From UBA5078 sp051252515 (GTDB lineage Bacteria > Pseudomonadota > Gammaproteobacteria > Pseudomonadales > Pseudohongiellaceae), in the NCBI GenBank assembly GCA_051252515.1, contig JBPOFS010000001.1:1-64000 (forward strand): a stretch of 64,000 nt of DNA, given 5' to 3'. Below, piece after piece: positions 36,099-44,945 of this stretch. Numbering within the stretch: position 1 is the stretch's first letter; each line of letters opens with the position of its first letter. Below the pieces are notes generated by a model that did not search any database, had not been told where the DNA came from, and worked only from the letters and a program-made list of their open reading frames with translations. The translations under genes and the position numbers were made by a program.

Positions 36099-36857
36099 AT
36101 GACGTATTGTGTGGCAATCGCCGTCGATGCAGGCATGGTCTTTTGCTCAGATTCCCGCACTAATGCAGGCATAGACCAAGTTAGCACCTATAGCAAAATG
36201 TATCGCTTTGGCGTGGATGGACAACGCCAGTTCGTTATCCTATCCGCGGGCAATCTTGCCACGACACAAGCAACCATCTCTCAAGTAAAACGAGATATCA
36301 AAGACAGGGCCACCACAAGCTTATTGACTGTGGAAACCCTTGCTGATGCCGCTGATTACCTAGGGGACATCTCTCTTGCACAGCAAGAGAAGCACTCCAA
36401 AACAGGCGTGTCTTTTGAAGCCAGCTTTATCATTGGCGGGCAAGTGGCCAATAGTAAACACCGCATTATGCTTGTATACCCTCAGGGCAACCACATCACT
36501 AGCTCTAAGGACACTCCCTATCTCCAAATTGGAGAGAGTAAATACGGGAAACCGATCCTAGACCGCATTCTTACCCCAGAGCTAAACCTCGATACCTGTG
36601 CGCTTTGCGCCATGGTTTCAATGGACTCCACCATGCGCAGTAATTTAAGCGTAGGGCCACCCATCGAGACGTTAGTGTACAGAACAGACACAATGACTCT
36701 TACCGAGCCATTGCGATTTGATGAGGATAGTGAGTTTCTTCGAGAGTTGAAACGCAGCTGGGATCAAGGCTTGAAAGACGCGTTTAGACAAATGCCGCCT
36801 TTCGCATGGGCCTCTAGCTGGGATAAATCCTCTGATGAACAAAACGGAGCTTTTTAA
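36099..36857 (+). CDS. Anbu proteasome-type Ntn hydrolase
   Basis: 252 residues. The protein starts M-T-Y-C-V-A, so removal of Met exposes Thr as the N-terminal nucleophile of the proteasome/HslV (T1 peptidase) fold. Conserved partners are visible: Asp18 in FCSDSRTNAG and Lys33 in STYSKMYRF. GESKYGKPILDRIL and CALVSMDSTMRSNLSVGPP-like stretches (here CALCAMVSMDSTMRSN) are Anbu signatures. Anbu (bacterial proteasome homologue) forms ring-like oligomers; its substrates and physiological role remain unsettled. Its gene lies in the typical context of alpha-E, ATP-grasp and transglutaminase genes. Its 3' end overlaps the convergent metallopeptidase gene by 44 bp. Confidence 0.93.
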   Translation: MTYCVAIAVDAGMVFCSDSRTNAGIDQVSTYSKMYRFGVDGQRQFVILSAGNLATTQATISQVKRDIKDRATTSLLTVETLADAADYLGDISLAQQEKHSKTGVSFEASFIIGGQVANSKHRIMLVYPQGNHITSSKDTPYLQIGESKYGKPILDRILTPELNLDTCALCAMVSMDSTMRSNLSVGPPIETLVYRTDTMTLTEPLRFDEDSEFLRELKRSWDQGLKDAFRQMPPFAWASSWDKSSDEQNGAF

Positions 36858-37866
36858 GCGTCGTCTCTGAAAGAACAAATGGGTAAGCGTCCTGCAAACC
36901 CATACTGCGATTCAAGGCATTGATTGCCACTGAAACGTGATCCCAATTTTCTATACACAGTTCGATATCGGGCTCTTGATTCGGCTTTATAAGCGCAACT
37001 TGCAATAGACCTACTTGTGCGGCCGTTTCTAAACAATCGGTCATATGCAGATAATGCGCCCAACACTCCGCCCAATCCTCATGAGGATGCATTTGTGCAT
37101 AAGCACTGACTTTGTCGCTATCGATCTCATTAGGGTCGCGGGCATAGTGTCTCTCTAAGGCCTCGTCATAATCTTCTCGCTCGTCGCCAAAAAGCTCTCT
37201 GAACTCACTTAATGCTTCAGGGGTATTCATCAATTTGTCGAAATAGTAGTGGCCGCTTTCGTGACGAAAGTGCCCTAACAACGTTCGATAAGACTCTCCA
37301 AGGTTCTGCCTTGTCTGTTCGCGATTCACGCCGTCGGCCTCAGCCAAATTGACGGTGATCAACCCTTCTAAATGCCCGGTGAGCACATGCTTTTCGTCAA
37401 CGTGCGGATTCGAGCGCTGATCTTCAAGGAAGGAAAATGCTAAGCCAGTCTTCTCATGCTCAGTTTTGTTCTGTATAGGTAGCCCCAAGGCTAACAAGGA
37501 GTATAGAAGACGCCGTTTAGAGGACTCCATACGCCCCCACCACTTGCGGCGTTGTGCGGCTCGATAGCCGGAGTCTACCTCTGGCACGGTATCATTAAGC
37601 GAGCAGGCTAAACAAAAATCCTCTTCAGGACTTTCGACTAACCAATTGCAGACCTGGAACTCTTGGTCATTGCTGCAGCGATGGTAGAGTTTCCCATGCG
37701 CAACATCACGCCACAGCCCTTCTGGAGACTCCTCGCCTTCGTTCTCTGGCTCAAGGGTAAGCAATTCGGCCAGGAACGGATCGTATCCCAATCGACGCTC
37801 ACAGGCATTGCAAATGGTGTTTTCAAAGTACAGGGTTTGCCCGCAAGCACACGAAAAGTCTCTCAC
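36814..37866 (-). CDS. putative zinc-binding metallopeptidase (Anbu-associated)
   Basis: 350 residues. The N-terminus is a zinc ribbon (CACGQ...CNACERRLGYDP) followed by further Cys pairs (CSNDQ, CLAC). The catalytic-type motif HESGH gives His202-Glu203-x-x-His206, and HEDWAECWAHY (about residue 273) probably supplies the third zinc ligand, making a gluzincin-like peptidase. It corresponds to the COG4307-type proteins that accompany Anbu loci. It is downstream of alpha-E by 18 bp on the same strand, and its last 44 bp overlap the Anbu gene tail to tail. Substrate unknown; processing of the locus product is a natural guess. Confidence 0.88.
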   Translation of the reverse strand: MRDFSCACGQTLYFENTICNACERRLGYDPFLAELLTLEPENEGEESPEGLWRDVAHGKLYHRCSNDQEFQVCNWLVESPEEDFCLACSLNDTVPEVDSGYRAAQRRKWWGRMESSKRRLLYSLLALGLPIQNKTEHEKTGLAFSFLEDQRSNPHVDEKHVLTGHLEGLITVNLAEADGVNREQTRQNLGESYRTLLGHFRHESGHYYFDKLMNTPEALSEFRELFGDEREDYDEALERHYARDPNEIDSDKVSAYAQMHPHEDWAECWAHYLHMTDCLETAAQVGLLQVALIKPNQEPDIELCIENWDHVSVAINALNRSMGLQDAYPFVLSETTLKKLRFVHQRIYPS

Positions 37867-37884
37867 ACAGTTTACTCATTTAGA

Positions 37885-38859
37885 TTAGGCAGATTGTTGC
37901 TGATCGCTTACAACTGGAAGGAACCACGTCTCGGCGATACTCGTATGAATGCTAGCAAATTCGACTTGTAGCTCATCGATATTTTCTAAAAGACCGGTTT
38001 CTAGCAGCGCGGCAATATCAGCTTCATCAACAAGCTTTATGGTAGCGGCCACTTGCGCCAACGCGGCCTCATGGTTAGGAAGGTACATCAAACAAGACTC
38101 TAGCTTAGACAGGCAGTGCCGAACCGATCTAGGGAACTGGGTATCCTGTAATAGAAACGTTACAACATCCTCACCATTGACTCGATCAAGCACATGTTGA
38201 CGGTACATTTGGTAAGCACTAAGAGAGTGTAAGACACTCATCCAAATCATATTGGCAAAAGGACGTGCGGTTTGGTCGATAAGATTGCCGCCTTGGGTAA
38301 GGCTAGGCACTAACGTGATCGAGCCCACGTCAACAATTCGGGTAGTCATATCAGCGCGCTCTAAACTACGCGCGATACGAAGAAAGTTATAGCCACTGTT
38401 ATGACTCATTGCGCCGGCTAACAAGCCGGCGATCTGTTGGCAATGAGCGATGATGTCTTGTAGTAATTGATGACGCGGGCCGCGCGCTGTCGCCTTGCCC
38501 ATGTTCTCACGGGTAAACAAATACAGTTTATTGATCTGCTCCCATGCTTCCGTAGGGATGATTTCTCGGGTCGTTCGAGCGTTTTCACGCGCCGAACCCA
38601 ATGAACTGATCACAGACGAGTAATTGTTTTGATCGGATAATAGGAAACGATTGACTGAGCGCTCATCAATATTCTGATAGGTCTTAGTGAACCCCTCTTG
38701 GTTACCGGTTATCTCTACCAAGGTATGCCAACCCACTTTCGCTCCACGGGGTAAATCTAGGAGTAGATTTGAATACACAGTTAAAAGGCGAGCTGTGTTT
38801 TCAGTGCGTTCTAAGTAACGCCCTAACCAATATATTCTCTCAGCGACTCTGGATAACAT
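37885..38859 (-). CDS. alpha-E domain protein (DUF403)
   Basis: 324 residues, nearly all helical. The start MLSRVAERIYWLGRYLERTENTA is the alpha-E signature with its conserved glutamates, and FLRIARSLERADMTTRI carries a second E-R pair. The family invariably accompanies ATP-grasp peptide ligases and is thought to assist the ligase or substrate handling; no activity is established. It starts 3 bp after the ATP-grasp stop, so translation is probably coupled. Confidence 0.93.
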   Translation of the reverse strand: MLSRVAERIYWLGRYLERTENTARLLTVYSNLLLDLPRGAKVGWHTLVEITGNQEGFTKTYQNIDERSVNRFLLSDQNNYSSVISSLGSARENARTTREIIPTEAWEQINKLYLFTRENMGKATARGPRHQLLQDIIAHCQQIAGLLAGAMSHNSGYNFLRIARSLERADMTTRIVDVGSITLVPSLTQGGNLIDQTARPFANMIWMSVLHSLSAYQMYRQHVLDRVNGEDVVTFLLQDTQFPRSVRHCLSKLESCLMYLPNHEAALAQVAATIKLVDEADIAALLETGLLENIDELQVEFASIHTSIAETWFLPVVSDQQQSA

Positions 38860-38862
38860 GGC

Positions 38863-40311
38863 TTAACGCTCCTCATCCGAAACAATCCAGGTGTCTTTAC
38901 TCCCACCACCTTGAGATGAGTTGACGATATAAGACCCCTTCACCATAGCCACTCGCGTTAACCCCCCTGGGGTCACATAGGTATCACGGCCCTGTAAAAT
39001 AAAAGGCCTTAAATCGATGTGTCTAGGTTCCACGCCACCGTCTACCAATACTGGTGCAGTAGAAAGTGAAATAAGCGGTTGTGCCATATAATTGCGCGGG
39101 TCCGCCTTAATCTTTTCTGCGAACTCCGCTCGTTCTTTTTTGCTCGCCTGCGGGCCCATCAACATCCCATAGCCACCCGATTCATTGGCGGGCTTGACGA
39201 CCAATTTGTCTAAATTGGCGAGTACATGTTTGCATTGCTTGTCATCAACACACAGAAAGCTTGGCACGTTCTCGAGTAGGGGTTCTTCCCCTAGATAGTA
39301 TTTAATCATTGCAGGAACATACGTGTAGATGACTTTGTCATCTGCCACGCCAGCGCCAGGGGCGTTCGCAAGTGCGACGTTTCCTTTGAGCCAGGCCCGC
39401 ATCAACCCAGGCACACCTAATGCAGAATCGGCATTAAAGACTTCGGGGTCTAAAAATAAATCGTCTATACGACGATAGATGACATCGACTCGAGAAAGCC
39501 CATTAATGGTGCGCATATAGACGCAGTCATTTTCAACAACCAGATCCCCGCCTTCTACCAACTCAGCTCCCATGCGTTGAGCGAGAAACGAGTGCTCAAA
39601 ATACGCCGAGTTATAGATGCCCGGTGTCAACACGACCACTTCAGGGTAATCTAATGGCCGTGGCGAAATAGAGGCCAAGGTTTCAAACAAATTAGACGTA
39701 TACTCGGTGATAGGTAAGATATTGTAATTTTCAAACAATTCGGGGAAAACCCGCTTCGTTACCTTACGGTTCTCCATCATATAGGACACGCCAGAGGGAA
39801 CTCGAAGATTGTCTTCTAAGACATAAAACTGACCGTTTGTATCGCGAATGAGATCGGTTCCACAAATGTGCGCCCAAACTCCGTGCTTTGGCTTCATGCC
39901 AATGCACTCTTTCCGGAAGTTAACCGACTTGGCGATTAACTCAGCGGGAACAACCTTATCTTTCAGTATTTTTTGGTCGTTATAAATATCATCAATGAAG
40001 CAATTCAAAGCACGTAGGCGTTGTTCAAGTCCTTGACTTGTCTTCTGCCATTGTGTTTCTGTGATGATTCGAGGAATAATATCGAAAGGCCACTCTCTAT
40101 CGATATTGCCCGCTTCAGAATAAACGGTAAAGGAGATACCCATAGCCTTAATGGCGAGTTCGGCGGCAGTCTTTCGCTGCTGAAGATCCTCACTTTTAAG
40201 CGAGCTGAGATAGCGAGCCAGAATTCGGCCTGCTTTTCTAGGGTTCCCCGGCGAACTAATTAGTTCGTCATAAAAAGCGCCAGGGTTATATGATTTCCAG
40301 TCAATTTGCAT
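38863..40311 (-). CDS. circularly permuted ATP-grasp type 2 protein (DUF404/DUF407)
   Basis: 482 residues. Stretches FYVLEDNLRVPSGVSYMMENR, GVPGLMRAWLKGNVALANAPGAG and KLVVKPANESGGYGMLMG are typical of the circularly permuted ATP-grasp family, and PRHIDLRPFILQG is near the end. Members are predicted peptide-bond-forming ligases, activating a carboxylate as acyl phosphate and joining it to an amine. It is the first gene of the leftward ATP-grasp, alpha-E, metallopeptidase operon and is divergent from the transglutaminase gene with only 19 bp between starts, so the promoters overlap. Confidence 0.94.
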   Translation of the reverse strand: MQIDWKSYNPGAFYDELISSPGNPRKAGRILARYLSSLKSEDLQQRKTAAELAIKAMGISFTVYSEAGNIDREWPFDIIPRIITETQWQKTSQGLEQRLRALNCFIDDIYNDQKILKDKVVPAELIAKSVNFRKECIGMKPKHGVWAHICGTDLIRDTNGQFYVLEDNLRVPSGVSYMMENRKVTKRVFPELFENYNILPITEYTSNLFETLASISPRPLDYPEVVVLTPGIYNSAYFEHSFLAQRMGAELVEGGDLVVENDCVYMRTINGLSRVDVIYRRIDDLFLDPEVFNADSALGVPGLMRAWLKGNVALANAPGAGVADDKVIYTYVPAMIKYYLGEEPLLENVPSFLCVDDKQCKHVLANLDKLVVKPANESGGYGMLMGPQASKKERAEFAEKIKADPRNYMAQPLISLSTAPVLVDGGVEPRHIDLRPFILQGRDTYVTPGGLTRVAMVKGSYIVNSSQGGGSKDTWIVSDEER

Positions 40312-40330
40312 ATACGAGCAACATTACCTT

Positions 40331-43300
40331 ATGACCATAAAAGTAGCAATACACCACAAGACAACGTATCAATTTGATCGCTTGGTGGAAATTTTGCCCC
40401 ATGTTGTTCGCTTGCGTCCTGCACCACATTGTCGCACGCCTATCGATTCTTATTCGCTAAAAATTACACCAAACGATCATTTCATTAACTGGCAACAAGA
40501 TCCTTTTTCCAATCACTTGGCACGACTAGTGTTTCCCGAAAAAGCCAAAGAACTGTCTATCACAGTTGAGCTTATCGCCGACATGACGGTAATCAATCCG
40601 TTCGATTTTTTCGTGGAAGATAGCGCGCAGAACTTCCCATTCAAGTACGACGCTCAACTAGCAAAAGACCTGGCCCCCTATCTTGAAATAAAAGAGTCAG
40701 GTCCGGCCATGAAGAAATGGCTTAAAGGCGTTGATCAAAGCGAACAGGCTATCGTTACTTTTTTAGTCAAAGAAAATAGCCGCACACAACAAGCTGTCAA
40801 TTATGTGATCCGTATGGAGCCTGGCGTTCAAACCTGCGAAGAGACATTAACCAGCGAGTACGGCTCTTGTCGCGACAGCGCTTGGTTATTTGTACAAACC
40901 CTAAGGAATATGGGACTCGCTGCCCGCTTTGCTTCGGGTTATTTGGTTCAGCTCACCGCCGATGTGCTCTCGCTCGATGGACCTACAGGCCCGACCGAAG
41001 ACTTTACAGACCTGCATGCATGGACCGAAGTCTACATCCCTGGTGCCGGCTGGATTGGCCTAGACCCCACCTCCGGGCTGTTCGCTGCCGAAGGACATAT
41101 CCCTTTAGCCTGCACACCTGATCCGGTTAGTGCCGCGCCAATTACCGGCAGCACAGGTGTATGTGAAGTTAAGTTTCTACACGAGAATTCTGTGTCGCGC
41201 ATTCACGAAGATCCGCGAGTCACAAAACCCTATAGCGCTGATCAGTGGAGTGAGATTGACGCACTAGGACTCAAGGTCGATGAGGACCTCAAAGAGCAAG
41301 ACGTACGTCTAACTGTTGGTGGCGAACCCACGTTTATCTCTATCGACGACATGGAAAGTGAGCAATGGAATACCGCCGCGCTAGGCAAAGATAAACGTCG
41401 ATTAGCGGGTGAATTATTACTTTCCATAAAAGAACATTATGGCCCCAATGGGCTGCTCCATATTGGTCAAGGAAAGTGGTATCCCGGTGAAGCTTTGCCG
41501 CGCTGGGCACTAGGCTTGTTTTGGCGTACCGATGGAAAACCAATTTGGCATAATCCCAAGCTCTTCGCTGATGAGAGCAGCGCTGGAAACGCGAATGCCT
41601 CGCTAGCCGAAAAGTTCATCAACACGCTCGCCAAAAAATTGCGTTTAGATACGCGTTATATTCTCCCAGCCTTTGAAGACAAAGCTTTTTACCAGAAGCG
41701 CGAGTCCGAACTGCCTGCCAATGTCGAACTATGGGATAGTAAGATTGTCGACCCACTTGAGGCGGCAAGAATTAAACGTGTTTTTGATAAAGGACTGGAT
41801 AAAGAAAGTGGCTATGTTCTGCCATTGTCCTCCACCAACGTTGAGGACAAAATCACCTGGCTAAGCTGCCAGTGGTATTTCCGTAAAGAGCGGCTCACGC
41901 TAATCCCAGGTGACTCACCTGCTGGCTACCGCCTTCCTCTTGAAAGTTTACCTTGGGAAGAGCCAGACACTAATGACCAGGAACATGAGAAAGACCCCTT
42001 CTCCCCAAGAGAAGCTTTAGCTTATTCGCCCAAAACTAATGGTGACAAGAAAGCATTAAAAGTCACTGAAGCCGAAGATGGACGCATATTCCATACGGCT
42101 ATTTGCGTTGAAGTCAGAGACGGGCGCCTGTATTTATTCCTCCCTCCTCAAACCGATCTTGAGCGCTATATCGAGCTCGTCAGCGCGATCGAGACCACTG
42201 CCGAGAAACTCACTTGCCCAATAATCATTGAAGGCTATGAGCCTCCCAAAGACCCTCGTTTGCAAAAACTAATGATTACACCAGACCCTGGCGTAATCGA
42301 AGTGAATGTTCAGCCGTCCAACAACTGGCCTGAGTTGACCAGCTTGGCGGAGACCTTGTACGAGCTAGCGCGCAAGCAAAGATTAGGGACCGACAAGTTT
42401 ATGCTCGATGGGCAACACACGGGCACAGGCGGAGGCAACCATGTAACGCTTGGTGCTGCGAGACCTGAAGACAGCCCGTTCTTGCGTCGCCCCGATGTCT
42501 TAGCAAGCCTCATCCGCTACTGGCAGAACCACCCAAGCTTGTCGTATCTGTTCTCGGGTCAGTTTATTGGTCCGACCAGCCAAGCCCCTCGGGTCGATGA
42601 GGCACGCGACGACAATTTATATGAGCTAGAGATTGCGTTGCAACAATTGGACAGCGAAGACACCAAGCAAGTTTGGCTAGTCGATCGAATTCTGCGTAAC
42701 TTTTTGGTCGACCTTACTGGCAACACCCACCGAGCAGAGTTCTGTATCGATAAACTGTACTCACCGGACAGTGCCAGTGGACGTTTGGGAATCCTAGAGT
42801 TCCGCAATTTCGAGATGCCACCACATTGGCAGATGAGCGCACTCCAAGTACTGTTGATTCGCTCGCTCGTGGCACATTTTTGGAAAACGCCATACACCCG
42901 CCCCCTCATCAATTGGGGCACAGAACTACACGATCGTTTTATGCTGCCGCATTTCGTTTGGGAAGATTTAAGCTGGGTGACCAAAGATCTCAATGAAGCA
43001 GGCTACCCTTTCGAACTGGATTGGTTTGCCCCTTTTCAGGAGTTCCGATTCCCCTACTATGGTTCGATTCACGCAGCCGGTATTCAAATCGATGTGCATA
43101 GGGCGATAGAGCCTTGGCATGTGCTCGGCGAGGAATCCAGCACACAAGGCACTTCTCGGTATGTAGACTCTTCTGTAGAAAGACTGCAAATTCGTGCGCG
43201 TAATATGACTGGCAACCGGTTCATCGTGACCTGTAATGGCCGCAAAGTGCCAATGCGCAACACCGGCACAGAAGGCGAGTTTGTCGGAGGCGTACGCTAC

Positions 43301-43603
43301 AAAGCGTGGGCTCCTTGGTCAGCCTTGCATCCGACAATCAATGTGCACTCACCTCTCGTCATAGACATCGTTGATACCTATCACAAGCGCTCCTTAGGCG
43401 GTTGCACCTATCACGTGTCACACCCTGGCGGCAGAAACTACGACACCTTCCCCGTCAATGCTAATGAAGCGGAGGCACGGCGAGTGGCGAGGTTCTGGCA
43501 ACACGGCCATACCCAAGGAGAAATGGACTTAGACTTACGTGAGCCACACAGCGCACATCCTTACACCTTGGATATGCGTTTCAATCATCAACCGAAAAAA
43601 TAG
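40331..43603 (+). CDS. transglutaminase-DUF2126 fusion protein
   Basis: 1090 residues. The N-terminal part is a bacterial transglutaminase N domain (about 1-90) and a papain-like transglutaminase core with Cys180 (YGSCRDSAW), His229 (DLHAWTE) and Asp245 (GLDPTSG), a complete triad. The remaining roughly 750 residues are DUF2126, with LTVGGEPTFISIDD, GQHTGTGGGNHVTLG and LGILEFRNFEMPPH, similar in style to a glutamate-cysteine-ligase-like (COOH-NH2 ligase) catalytic fold. It may cleave or transfer peptide amides while the second half makes new amide bonds. It is divergent from the ATP-grasp operon. It is soluble, with no signal peptide. Confidence 0.93.
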   Translation: MTIKVAIHHKTTYQFDRLVEILPHVVRLRPAPHCRTPIDSYSLKITPNDHFINWQQDPFSNHLARLVFPEKAKELSITVELIADMTVINPFDFFVEDSAQNFPFKYDAQLAKDLAPYLEIKESGPAMKKWLKGVDQSEQAIVTFLVKENSRTQQAVNYVIRMEPGVQTCEETLTSEYGSCRDSAWLFVQTLRNMGLAARFASGYLVQLTADVLSLDGPTGPTEDFTDLHAWTEVYIPGAGWIGLDPTSGLFAAEGHIPLACTPDPVSAAPITGSTGVCEVKFLHENSVSRIHEDPRVTKPYSADQWSEIDALGLKVDEDLKEQDVRLTVGGEPTFISIDDMESEQWNTAALGKDKRRLAGELLLSIKEHYGPNGLLHIGQGKWYPGEALPRWALGLFWRTDGKPIWHNPKLFADESSAGNANASLAEKFINTLAKKLRLDTRYILPAFEDKAFYQKRESELPANVELWDSKIVDPLEAARIKRVFDKGLDKESGYVLPLSSTNVEDKITWLSCQWYFRKERLTLIPGDSPAGYRLPLESLPWEEPDTNDQEHEKDPFSPREALAYSPKTNGDKKALKVTEAEDGRIFHTAICVEVRDGRLYLFLPPQTDLERYIELVSAIETTAEKLTCPIIIEGYEPPKDPRLQKLMITPDPGVIEVNVQPSNNWPELTSLAETLYELARKQRLGTDKFMLDGQHTGTGGGNHVTLGAARPEDSPFLRRPDVLASLIRYWQNHPSLSYLFSGQFIGPTSQAPRVDEARDDNLYELEIALQQLDSEDTKQVWLVDRILRNFLVDLTGNTHRAEFCIDKLYSPDSASGRLGILEFRNFEMPPHWQMSALQVLLIRSLVAHFWKTPYTRPLINWGTELHDRFMLPHFVWEDLSWVTKDLNEAGYPFELDWFAPFQEFRFPYYGSIHAAGIQIDVHRAIEPWHVLGEESSTQGTSRYVDSSVERLQIRARNMTGNRFIVTCNGRKVPMRNTGTEGEFVGGVRYKAWAPWSALHPTINVHSPLVIDIVDTYHKRSLGGCTYHVSHPGGRNYDTFPVNANEAEARRVARFWQHGHTQGEMDLDLREPHSAHPYTLDMRFNHQPKK

Positions 43604-43624
43604 GCAACTCGCATTAGGGGGTGG

Positions 43625-44911
43625 CTAGACGTAAACCTTAGACAAAAACGTCAGAAGCCCCCATAGATAAGCACCCGTCAGCACTACCGCGAAGCCTTTT
43701 TCCACCTTCGTAGATTTATAGATAGATTGTGCTTTGGAAAAATGCAGATACACCGCCATACAAAGCGCCCCTGCGGTAAAACCCCCAACGTGACTGTAAG
43801 AGTCGATTCCGCCAATAAAGTACTCCGTCGCCACTTGAATAACGATAACGGCTAAGACCATCCTATTAGATCGTTGGCTTACTGTGCCCGGTAAATTCTT
43901 AGTAAACTTCACTACGCAATACGCGCCAAAAAGGCCAAAAATACCACCCGAGGCACCAATAACGTACTCATAAGACGATAGGTAAAGGCTCACGATAGAC
44001 CCAAGCAATGCAGCGAAAAAAAACGTAGCCAGAAACCTATAAATGTCAACGAGCCTCAATAAGGAGTCAACTAATAAAGCGAACATAACCGTATTACTGA
44101 GCACATGAACAGCACTGATATGTAGAAAAAAAGTAGAGAATATACGGTACATCCCCTCGCCTTCGCGGACACTCTTTGTTAACGCGCCGAGCTCCAAGGC
44201 AGCGAGATACTCAATTGAAGGGGGGAAATACAAGCAAGCAACTAACCCTAACCACACAATAAGAAAAACACCCTGAACCAGATAGATCGAATAATTTTTC
44301 CTATGTACATATATGCTCTTCGATTCATCAAGCAAACTACTATTTGTGGCCACAACGTTTGTAATTATGCGTTTAAATAGAAAATATTCCTCAGCCGATT
44401 CAAATTTGTTTTTGTCGAACACAACGAAACTACCATCTACCTCTCCTACAATAATTCCTTCAACTTTTTCAGTAAACCGCACGTTCTCCACACTGAAAAT
44501 ATCACGATTTAATAAGCATTTTTTCCAAAAATAAAAACTCGGAGATAAAACCTTATCGCTATACACTTCTATTTTTAATTGGACTTTTTTCATATAAAAA
44601 TATGTACAGAGCAGGAAAAAAGACACACAAAAAAAAGAAAATGCGAATAGTCCGAAAACTGGAGATTCCGCCTGCAGCTTAGAAACATACAAAAAATAGA
44701 GAATCAGGTAGATTAGTAGAGTGAGAAGTAAAATGAGACGCACATGCTGAATTCTGATCTTCTGACTCGTTAATAGAAACTCGAAACAACCACCGCCTTG
44801 TAAGAATAAAGCTGCTTTCTTGTCGTCCCCGGCTAGATCTAGGCTAGACTCCCGCATATGTTTATTCCCGTGGACGAGATAACGAATATGATTTTCGCCA
44901 CCTCGTCTCAT
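43625..44911 (-). CDS. rhomboid intramembrane serine protease with N-terminal 2TM/PH-like domain
   Basis: 428 residues. The C-terminal half is a rhomboid: H264-x4-H269-x3-N273 in FFLHISAVHVLSN matches the GlpG oxyanion motif, catalytic Ser321 lies in VIGASGGIFGLFG, and His374 in SYSHVGGFTAG completes the dyad. The N-terminal half is unusual: a soluble lead, two TM helices (about 57-76 and 85-107), then a roughly 90-residue beta-rich domain (about 108-190) reminiscent of bacterial PH-like (bPH/YcxB) domains. DNA is markedly AT-rich (44581-44640 has 16 G/C of 60), unlike the flanks. It follows a double-glycine-leader peptide gene with a hairpin between. The start could also be Met19 (44857). 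Confidence 0.88.
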   Translation of the reverse strand: MRRGGENHIRYLVHGNKHMRESSLDLAGDDKKAALFLQGGGCFEFLLTSQKIRIQHVRLILLLTLLIYLILYFLYVSKLQAESPVFGLFAFSFFCVSFFLLCTYFYMKKVQLKIEVYSDKVLSPSFYFWKKCLLNRDIFSVENVRFTEKVEGIIVGEVDGSFVVFDKNKFESAEEYFLFKRIITNVVATNSSLLDESKSIYVHRKNYSIYLVQGVFLIVWLGLVACLYFPPSIEYLAALELGALTKSVREGEGMYRIFSTFFLHISAVHVLSNTVMFALLVDSLLRLVDIYRFLATFFFAALLGSIVSLYLSSYEYVIGASGGIFGLFGAYCVVKFTKNLPGTVSQRSNRMVLAVIVIQVATEYFIGGIDSYSHVGGFTAGALCMAVYLHFSKAQSIYKSTKVEKGFAVVLTGAYLWGLLTFLSKVYV

Positions 44912-44926
44912 TTCTTTTTTACCTAG

Positions 44927-44945
44927 GTAGCATCATTATTGCTAC
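44927..44945 (-). promoter_or_regulatory. hairpin between peptide gene and rhomboid gene
   Basis: Perfect 6-bp arms GTAGCA (44927-44932) and TGCTAC (44940-44945) flank a 7-nt loop. The peptide stop codon lies in the stem. On the transcribed strand a purine-rich A-tract follows rather than a T-run, so it is more likely an mRNA-stabilising or attenuating hairpin than a full terminator. Confidence 0.45.
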
